Assembly (NCBI GenBank): GCA_934636325.1
Contig: CAKUAK010000006.1
Span: 1-38,079 of the forward strand
Source of the DNA: an uncultured Eubacteriales bacterium
GTDB taxonomy: Bacteria > Bacillota > Clostridia > Oscillospirales > Butyricicoccaceae
Length of the DNA: 38,079 nucleotides
Reading direction: 5' to 3'
Shown here: positions 32,105 through 38,079 of the stretch, piece after piece
Numbering within the stretch: the stretch's first letter is position 1
Layout of the letters: every line of letters begins with the position of its first letter
The notes under the pieces: generated by a model
What the model was told of the DNA's origin: nothing
Seen by the model: the letters and a program-made list of their open reading frames with translations, nothing else
The model's database searches: none
Program-made: the position numbers and the translations under genes

Positions 32105-33637
32105 CTAACGGCTGAAATATGTATTGCGGTCGAGGGAGCGGAGCTGGATGGCCTCGGCCACGTGGCGTGCCGAGATCTGCTCTTCTCCGGCCAGATCGGC
32201 GATAGTGCGCGCCAGGCGCAGCACCTTGTCGTGAGACCGGGCCGTCAGGCCGAGGGAGGAAAAGGCGGCGCGGAGCAGCGCCGAGCCCTCGGCGTCGGGG
32301 GTGCAGTACCGGGCCATCATTGACGGCGGCAGCTGGGCGTTGCAGGCGACATTTGATCCGGCATATCGGGCCGACTGGCGCGCGCGGGCGGCGCTGACCC
32401 GGGATAATATATCGGCCGAGCTTTCTTCGGTGCGTCCGGCGCGGGAGGCAAGGCTGTCGTAATCGACGGCGGGGACGCTGACATGGATGTCGATCCTGTC
32501 CATCAGCGGGCCGGAGACACGGGACATATACTGGCGGACCGAGCGCTCTGTGCAGGTGCATTTGCCGCCCGGCTGGCCGTAATAGCCGCAGCGGCAGGGG
32601 TTCATGGCGCAGACCAGCATGATGCGGCTGGGGTAGCTGTGGCTGCCCGAGACACGGGATATGGTTATCTTTCCGTCCTCGAGGGGCTGGCGCAGGGCTT
32701 CGAGGGTGTCCTTCGAGAACTCGGGAAGCTCGTCGAGAAAGAGCACGCCGTTGTGGGAAAGGGATATCTCGCCGGGGCGCGGTATGCGCCCGCCGCCGGC
32801 CATGCCGACCGACGAAACGGTATGATGGGGCGAGCGGAAGGGACGGCTGGTGACCATCGGCATATTCGGGCCCAGCAGCCCGGCCACCGAGTATATCTTG
32901 GTCGTTTCGAGGGCTTCGGCCTCGGTCATGTCGGGCAGGATCGACGGCAGGCATTTGGCCATCATGCTCTTGCCCGAGCCGGGAGGGCCGATGAGCAGGA
33001 TATTGTGTCCGCCGGCGGCGGCGATCTCCATGGCCCGCTTGACGCTGCGCTGGCCCATGACATGGCAGAAATCGGGGTAATTGCCGCGCTCTGGCCTGAA
33101 GGGCACGCTGGGCATGGGGGCTATCGGCTCTTCGCCCCGGAGATGTGATATCAGCTGGGCGATATTTTTGACCGGATAGATCTCGGCGCCGCGGGCGAAG
33201 GCGGCCTCTCCGGCGTTGCCCGCAGGCAGGAAGATGCGCTTGAAGCCGGCGTCGGTAAGGGCCATTGCCATAGGAAGAGCGCCCGACACCGGGCGGACGT
33301 CGCCGGTCAGCGACAGCTCGCCGAGAAAACAGCAGTCATCGGGCGGGACGTCGATCTGGCCCGAGCAGGCCATTATACCCATAAGTATGGCCAGGTCGTA
33401 TACCGGGCCCTCTTTTTTGAGGTCGGCCGGGGCGAGGTTGACCGTGATGCGGCGGAAGGGATAATCGAAGCCGCTGTTCTTCATGGCGGCGCGCACCCTG
33501 TCCTGGGATTCCTTGACCGAGGCGTCGGGCAGGCCGACGATATCGAAACGGGCCATGCCGGGCGAGAGATCACATTCGCAGACTACGTGGCGTCCCTCGA
33601 TGCCCAATATCCCGGCGGTATTTATCTTTACGACCAT
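32105..33637 (-). CDS. comM: YifB/ComM family Mg-chelatase-like AAA+ ATPase
   Basis: A 510-aa ATPase. The N-terminal ~170 residues have the Lon-protease-like fold typical of YifB (GRHVVCECDLSPGMARFDIV; SLTGDVRPVSGALPMA). The AAA+ core has Walker A GPPGSGKSMMAK near 217 and Walker B VLFLDELPEFSKDTLEAL near 295. Four cysteines (CAMNPCRCGYYGQPGGKC) and the Mg-chelatase C-terminal domain follow, ending RSLDRNTYFSR. ComM homologues are helicases that promote branch migration during recombination of incoming DNA in natural transformation; that role is established in some proteobacteria and assumed here. The ATG follows GGAGGTG. It appears to be a single-gene unit. Confidence 0.92.
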   Translation of the reverse strand: MVVKINTAGILGIEGRHVVCECDLSPGMARFDIVGLPDASVKESQDRVRAAMKNSGFDYPFRRITVNLAPADLKKEGPVYDLAILMGIMACSGQIDVPPDDCCFLGELSLTGDVRPVSGALPMAMALTDAGFKRIFLPAGNAGEAAFARGAEIYPVKNIAQLISHLRGEEPIAPMPSVPFRPERGNYPDFCHVMGQRSVKRAMEIAAAGGHNILLIGPPGSGKSMMAKCLPSILPDMTEAEALETTKIYSVAGLLGPNMPMVTSRPFRSPHHTVSSVGMAGGGRIPRPGEISLSHNGVLFLDELPEFSKDTLEALRQPLEDGKITISRVSGSHSYPSRIMLVCAMNPCRCGYYGQPGGKCTCTERSVRQYMSRVSGPLMDRIDIHVSVPAVDYDSLASRAGRTEESSADILSRVSAARARQSARYAGSNVACNAQLPPSMMARYCTPDAEGSALLRAAFSSLGLTARSHDKVLRLARTIADLAGEEQISARHVAEAIQLRSLDRNTYFSR

Positions 33638-33668
33638 GGCGCACCTCCGAAGAGTCTTTATGCTTTAT

Positions 33669-33697
33669 ATATTACTATAAAAAGCCCCGCGGCGCAA
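33669..33697 (-). promoter_or_regulatory. possible comM promoter
   Basis: On the minus strand: TTGCGC (33692-33697), 17 bases, TAATAT (33669-33674), 32 bases before the ATG. The -35 overlaps a GC-rich hairpin, so the match is only moderate. Confidence 0.35.
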
Positions 33698-33725
33698 CGA
33701 GGGGCGGAGGTGCGGGATGGTGTGA

Positions 33726-33731
33726 TATAAT
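33726..33731 (+). promoter_or_regulatory. extended -10 promoter upstream of the Ig-like-domain gene
   Basis: TATAAT preceded by TGTGA (extended -10). No good -35 lies 17-18 bases upstream, which an extended -10 can tolerate. Confidence 0.5.
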
Positions 33732-33781
33732 ATGAATATATCCGATGCCATATCGGGGGCAAAAGGGAGGGGGGCTTTAGT

Positions 33782-34474
33782 ATGGACGGCGTGGCCGGAG
33801 AATCCATGAGAAATATGAGAAAAAGGCTCTTTCGGATCATGCTGCTTATCATCACGGCGGCCTGCGTTTGTGTCGCGGCGGTTTATTGCCGCGAGAGGGC
33901 CATATACGACAGTATCGACAGGGCCGCCGTCCTGCTCGAAAAGAAAAGCTATCCGGCCGGTGTCACACATATAAAGGGGCGCTGGTACATAACCCCGGAG
34001 TTTGAAAAATATTACACCCGGAACGGCTGGATATGCGAGAGCAATCCTTATGAATATTTTATTGAGGTGATGGAGGGCGGCGAGTGGAAGCGGTACGGGC
34101 CGGACAAGATGGTCTATCAGCCCTTCTGCAGTGTGTCTAATGGCCAAAAAGAGGAGTTTGAGGTGTTTTCCGACTATGCCGGCGAAAAGGGGCTTGAGAG
34201 CGGAAAATACCGTATAGTCAAATATGTAAATCTCTGGGAAGATACCGGAGAGGGCTTAAAACTCCGCGGACATATGACGATCTATTCGTATTTCGGTGTC
34301 GTACAGGCAAAGGACGCCCGCAAGCGGGCGTCCTTCAGTGTGCCGGTACAAAAGCGGCGAGAGGGACGCAGCCGCAGCGGAGCAAAAGCGGCAAATGGCG
34401 CTTTTTTAAGGAAATGTATAAATTTTCGCTGCTTTTTAGGGCTGAAAACGGTTTACATCGGCCGAAAACTTTGA
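33782..34474 (+). CDS. membrane-anchored protein with Ig-like domain and anomalous tail
   Basis: A 230-aa reading frame. Residues about 15-36 form a membrane anchor after a basic stretch (RNMRKRLFRIMLLII). Residues about 60-172 resemble the bacterial Ig-like domain found in many Clostridia, with EYFIEVMEGGEWKRYGPD and the hallmark GLESGKYRIVKYVNLWED; the fold should end near IYSYFGVV (about 172). The remaining ~57 residues are Arg/Lys-rich and unlike the rest. They are read across a 12-bp hairpin (34310-34335) and into the probable nifJ promoter, so a stop has probably been lost or lies before this tail in related strains. The ATG at 33782 has a GGGAGGGGGG site; ATG 33806 is an alternative. 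Function unknown. Confidence 0.65.
   Translation: MDGVAGESMRNMRKRLFRIMLLIITAACVCVAAVYCRERAIYDSIDRAAVLLEKKSYPAGVTHIKGRWYITPEFEKYYTRNGWICESNPYEYFIEVMEGGEWKRYGPDKMVYQPFCSVSNGQKEEFEVFSDYAGEKGLESGKYRIVKYVNLWEDTGEGLKLRGHMTIYSYFGVVQAKDARKRASFSVPVQKRREGRSRSGAKAANGAFLRKCINFRCFLGLKTVYIGRKL
34310..34335 (+). terminator. terminator-like hairpin within the coding tail
   Basis: Twelve perfect pairs (34310-34321 with 34324-34335), a 2-base loop, and only TTCAG after it instead of a T-run. It lies just past the expected end of the Ig-like domain, so it may be an eroded terminator. Confidence 0.5.
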
Positions 34475-34485
34475 TAGACTATAGT
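34452..34485 (+). promoter_or_regulatory. probable nifJ promoter
   Basis: TTTACA (34452-34457), 17 bases, TAGACT (34475-34480); TATAGT (34480-34485) is an overlapping alternative -10. The start codon is about 60 bases downstream and is preceded by AAGGAGGAG (34525-34533). Confidence 0.45.
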
Positions 34486-34544
34486 ATGGTTTAGGGTTTA
34501 AATAACATTGACCATAAATTAATGAAGGAGGAGAAAATCCACTC

Positions 34545-37500
34545 ATGGCAAGAAAAATGAAAACTATGGATGGTAACACGGCTGCCGCCCACGCATCATA
34601 TGCGTTCACCGATGTCGCCGCGATCTACCCCATAACGCCTTCATCTCCCATGGCTGACCTGGCTGACCAGTGGTCGGCAAACGGCATGAAGAATATCTTC
34701 GGCCAGGAAGTCAAGGTAGTTGAAATGCAGTCCGTGGCCGGCGCAGCCGGTGCTGTTCACGGTTCGCTGGCTGCCGGCGCACTGACGACGACATACACGG
34801 CGTCCCAGGGCCTGCTGCTGATGATCCCCAACATGTACAAGATCGCCGGCGAGCTGCTTCCCGGCGTCATCCACTGTTCGGCCCGTGCTCTGGCCTCCCA
34901 TGCCCTGTCGATCTTCGGCGATCATCAGGACGTCATGGCCTGCCGTCAGACCGGCTTTGCGATGCTGGCTTCCACCAATCCTCAGGAGGCAATGGATCTG
35001 GCCGCAGTAGCCCATCTGGCCGCTATCAAGGGCAGAGTTCCTTTCCTGCACTTCTTTGACGGCTTCCGTACATCCCACGAGATCCAGAAGATCGAAGTCT
35101 GGGATTACGAGGATCTGAAGGACATGGTCGATATGGACGCCGTAAAGCGCTTCCGCGACAACGCCCTGAATCCCGAGCATCCTGTCCAGAGAGGTACGGC
35201 CCAGAACCCCGATATCTTCTTCCAGGCCAAGGAAGCCTCCAACCACTTCTATGACGCTCTGCCCGGCATCGTCGAGGAGTATATGGGCAAGGTCAACGCC
35301 AAGATCGGCACGAATTATGATCTGTTCAACTATTACGGCGCTCCCGACGCCACCGACGTTATCGTCGCCATGGGCTCTGTCGTCGACACCATTGAGGAAG
35401 TCATCGACTATAAGCTGGCACAGGGCGAGAAGGTCGGCCTGCTGAAGGTCCGTCTGTTCCGTCCCTTCGTCGCCGAGAAGTTCGCCGCCGCAATGCCCAA
35501 GACGGTCAAGCACGTTGCAGTCCTCGACCGTACAAAGGAGCCCGGCGCACAGGGCGAGCCCCTTTATCTCGACGTCGTTACGGCTCTTGCAACACAGGGC
35601 GTACACGTTGACCTCATCTGCGGCGGCCGTTACGGCCTGGGCAGCAAGGATACACCTCCTGCCGACATCTTTGCCGTATATGACAACCTCACAAGCGAGA
35701 ATCCCAAGAAGATCTTCACGGTCGGCATCGAGGATGACGTCACACATCTGTCCCTCGAGATCAAGGATTGCCCCGATACGGCTCCTGCCGGCACTGTCGC
35801 ATGTAAGTTCTGGGGTCTTGGCGGCGACGGTACCGTCGGCGCGAACAAGAACTCCATCAAGATCATCGGCGACCACACAGACAAGTATGCTCAGGCATAT
35901 TTCGCATATGACTCGAAGAAGACGGGCGGCATAACCATCTCCCACCTGCGCTTCGGCGATAAGCCCATCAAGAGCCCCTATTACATCACAAAGGCCGACT
36001 TCGTCGCCTGCCACAACCCCTCTTATGTCGGCAAGTACGATATCGTCCAGGATGTCAAGCCCGGCGGCACCTTCCTTCTGAACTGCCAGTGGAATATGGA
36101 AGAGCTCGAGCATCATCTGCCCAACAAGATGAAGGCTTATATCGCAAAGAACAACATCCACTTCTATACAGTTAACGCTATCGACAAGGCCCGCGAGATC
36201 GGCATGGGCAAGCGCACCAACACTATCCTTCAGTCGGCCTTCTTCAAGCTGGCCAACATCATCCCCATCGACGAGGCTGTCGGATACATGAAGGAAGCCG
36301 CCAAGAAGTCCTATGGCAAGAAGGGCGACGATATCGTCAACATGAACTATAAGGCCATCGACACAGGCGTTGACGCCCTCGTTAAGATCGACGTTCCCGC
36401 TGCATGGGCTGATCTGGCCGACGATACAAAGGCTCCCGAGATCAAGGGCGACAGGCCCGAGCTCGTCAAGTTCGTCAAGGATATCCTTATCCCTGTTTCC
36501 GAGCAGAAGGGCGACAACCTGCCTGTTTCTACCTTCATCGGCAGAGAAGACGGCACATTCCCCTCCGGCGGTTCGGCATACGAGAAGCGCGGCGTCGCGG
36601 TCGACGTTCCTCAGTGGCTGCCCGAGAACTGCATCCAGTGCAACCAGTGCGCCATCGTCTGCCCCCACGCGACCATCAGGCCTTACGCCATGGACGCCGA
36701 GGAGGTCAAGAACGCTCCCGCCGCACTTAAGAGCCTCAAGATGGTCGGTAAGGGCTGCGAGGACTATCAGTTCGCCATGACGGTCTCTCCGCTGGACTGC
36801 ATGGGCTGCTCCCTCTGCGCCAATGTCTGCCCCGCACCCAAGAAGGCCCTTGTCATGGTTCCCCAGGAGAGCCAGCTGGATCAGCAGGCTGTCTATGATT
36901 ATGCCTATGAAAATGTCACAAAGAAAGAGCTTCCCTTTGCCGCCAACACCGTCAAGGGCAGCCAGTTCAATACACCGCTGCTCGAGTACTCGGGCGCCTG
37001 CGCAGGCTGCGTAGAGACCATTTATGCCCGCCTGATCACACAGCTGTTCGGCGACAGGATGTATGTTGCCAACGCCACAGGCTGCTCCTCCATCTGGGGC
37101 GGTTCCGCACCTGCCATGCCTTATACTGTAAATAAGGAAGGCAAGGGTCCCGCATGGGCCAATTCCCTCTTCGAAGACAACGCCGAGTATGGTCTTGGTA
37201 TGGCCACAGCCATCAAGCATATGAGGAAGGGTCTTGCCGAGAAGACAGAAGCCCTGCTGGCCGTTTCCTATGCAACAGAGGACATCAAGAAGGCCGGCGC
37301 CGCCTGGCTCGAGATGTACAATGCCAACGAGAAGAACGACGAGGTCGTCAAGAACTATATCGCCGCTCTGGAAGACGCCGTTGAGCCCGGCTGCACATGC
37401 GAAGCATGCACACTGGCACAGGCCATCCTTGACAACAAGGACTTCCTCAACAAGAAGACCGTATGGATCTTCGGCGGCGACGGTTGGGCTTACGATATCG

Positions 37501-38079
37501 GTTACGGCGGACTTGACCACGTCCTGGCCTCCGGCGAGGATATCAACGTCTTCGTATTCGATACGGAAGTTTACTCCAACACCGGCGGACAGGCCTCCAA
37601 GTCCTCCAACATCGGCCAGGTAGCCCAGTTTGCGGCTTCCGGCAAGTCGATCGCCAAGAAGGATCTGGCAGGCATCGCCATGCAGTATGGTTACATCTAT
37701 GTCGCTCAGGTCGGTATCGGCGCTAACCAGCAGCAGACGGTCAAGGCCCTTGTCGAGGCCGAGAGCTATCACGGCCCCTCGCTGGTCATCGGCTATGCTC
37801 CCTGCGAGATGCACGGCATCAAGGGCGGCATGTCCAATTCTCAGGCCGAGATCAAGAAGGCCGTCGAGGATGGTTATTGGCATCTGTTCCGCTATGATCC
37901 CAGGGTCCAGAACGAGGGCAAGAACGGCTTTACCCTCGACAGCAAGGCCCCCACAGGCGATTATAAGGAGTTCCTCAGCGGCGAAGTCCGTTACACAGCT
38001 CTTACACGTACCTTCCCCGAGAGGGCAAAGGTCCTGTTCGAGCTGGCCGAAGAGAACGCCAAGGCCAAGTATCAGCGTC
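34545..38079 (+). CDS. nifJ: pyruvate:ferredoxin (flavodoxin) oxidoreductase, 3' end outside window
   Basis: A single-chain enzyme that oxidises pyruvate and CoA to acetyl-CoA and CO2, reducing ferredoxin; it is central to anaerobic energy metabolism. At least 1178 codons are in the window, close to the full ~1175-1190, so only the extreme C-terminus is missing. Domain order is complete. The pyruvate-binding domain (YPITPSSPMADLADQW near 27) comes first. The CoA and linker domains follow. The ferredoxin-like domain has two cluster motifs (CIQCNQCAIVCP near 696 and CMGCSLCANVCP near 752). The thiamine-diphosphate domain carries GACAGCVE, the cluster ligand CTCEACT region and GDGWAYDIGYGG near 977, then EVYSNTGGQASKS. 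Strong codon bias and a strong ribosome site suggest high expression. The ferredoxin gene at 29328-29498 could supply its acceptor. Confidence 0.96.
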   Translation, partial: MARKMKTMDGNTAAAHASYAFTDVAAIYPITPSSPMADLADQWSANGMKNIFGQEVKVVEMQSVAGAAGAVHGSLAAGALTTTYTASQGLLLMIPNMYKIAGELLPGVIHCSARALASHALSIFGDHQDVMACRQTGFAMLASTNPQEAMDLAAVAHLAAIKGRVPFLHFFDGFRTSHEIQKIEVWDYEDLKDMVDMDAVKRFRDNALNPEHPVQRGTAQNPDIFFQAKEASNHFYDALPGIVEEYMGKVNAKIGTNYDLFNYYGAPDATDVIVAMGSVVDTIEEVIDYKLAQGEKVGLLKVRLFRPFVAEKFAAAMPKTVKHVAVLDRTKEPGAQGEPLYLDVVTALATQGVHVDLICGGRYGLGSKDTPPADIFAVYDNLTSENPKKIFTVGIEDDVTHLSLEIKDCPDTAPAGTVACKFWGLGGDGTVGANKNSIKIIGDHTDKYAQAYFAYDSKKTGGITISHLRFGDKPIKSPYYITKADFVACHNPSYVGKYDIVQDVKPGGTFLLNCQWNMEELEHHLPNKMKAYIAKNNIHFYTVNAIDKAREIGMGKRTNTILQSAFFKLANIIPIDEAVGYMKEAAKKSYGKKGDDIVNMNYKAIDTGVDALVKIDVPAAWADLADDTKAPEIKGDRPELVKFVKDILIPVSEQKGDNLPVSTFIGREDGTFPSGGSAYEKRGVAVDVPQWLPENCIQCNQCAIVCPHATIRPYAMDAEEVKNAPAALKSLKMVGKGCEDYQFAMTVSPLDCMGCSLCANVCPAPKKALVMVPQESQLDQQAVYDYAYENVTKKELPFAANTVKGSQFNTPLLEYSGACAGCVETIYARLITQLFGDRMYVANATGCSSIWGGSAPAMPYTVNKEGKGPAWANSLFEDNAEYGLGMATAIKHMRKGLAEKTEALLAVSYATEDIKKAGAAWLEMYNANEKNDEVVKNYIAALEDAVEPGCTCEACTLAQAILDNKDFLNKKTVWIFGGDGWAYDIGYGGLDHVLASGEDINVFVFDTEVYSNTGGQASKSSNIGQVAQFAASGKSIAKKDLAGIAMQYGYIYVAQVGIGANQQQTVKALVEAESYHGPSLVIGYAPCEMHGIKGGMSNSQAEIKKAVEDGYWHLFRYDPRVQNEGKNGFTLDSKAPTGDYKEFLSGEVRYTALTRTFPERAKVLFELAEENAKAKYQR

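Noticed and set aside
34641..37883. A stop-free minus-strand frame of 1080 codons opposite nifJ
   Set aside because: It mirrors the strongly biased codons of nifJ, has no family motif, and its composition is the Leu/Gly/Asp/Val-rich pattern expected of an antisense shadow. The plus strand encodes unmistakable domains. The similar long antisense frames at 2652-4316, 5399-7477 and 15062-16816 are rejected for the same reason.

Overview
The window reads as the chromosome of a GC-rich anaerobic Bacillota, most likely a gut-type Clostridia (Oscillospirales-like). This is inferred from a nifJ-type pyruvate:ferredoxin oxidoreductase, a small 2[4Fe-4S] ferredoxin, clostridial lipoprotein signal and ribosome-binding sequences, DUF1846, QueH, a ClpC-type unfoldase, and strong consensus sigma-A promoters with extended -10 elements. 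TAA, TGA and TAG are all used as stops. I see no rRNA, tRNA, CRISPR array, transposase or phage gene. The window ends inside nifJ, probably only a few codons before its stop.

Layout. (1) 1-2400: a nitroreductase, a convergent small membrane-anchored unknown, and a divergent RpiR-type regulator. (2) 2502-8454: a complete Opp/Dpp peptide ABC transporter (lipoprotein, two permeases, two ATPases), with hairpins separating the lipoprotein gene from the rest and a strong terminator at the end. (3) 8561-17030: the most unusual unit. One strong promoter is followed by five consecutive paralogous MFS transporter genes, then DUF1846 and queH, closed by a terminator. (4) 17091-17495: an isolated 85-aa protein resembling the middle domain of the fatty-acid kinase FakA, with its own promoter, palindromic leader and terminator.

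(5) 17577-20445: a redox cluster. A Crp/Fnr-type regulator diverges from an Old Yellow Enzyme-type oxidoreductase, which is followed by a flavin-reductase-like gene that seems to have lost both its start and its stop codon and reads through its own terminator. An intact paralogue lies convergent to it. (6) 20477-29219, minus strand: MoxR ATPase, DUF58 and DUF4129-like membrane protein, then an M20 amidohydrolase, a PAP2 phosphatase, UppP and FtsK/SpoIIIE. This run has a cell-envelope and division flavour. (7) 29328-29498: ferredoxin, minus strand. (8) 29628-31924: a 34-aa ORF translationally coupled to a Clp unfoldase that lacks the middle domain. (9) 32105-33637: comM/yifB, minus strand. (10) 33782-34474: a membrane-anchored protein with an Ig-like domain and an odd tail, then nifJ from 34545 to the edge.

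The best candidates for something undescribed are the five-transporter/DUF1846/QueH operon, the 34-aa ORF coupled to the M-domain-less Clp ATPase, the stand-alone FakA-like domain, and the flavin reductase whose reading frame runs through its terminator. All functional links are inferred from sequence and context only.
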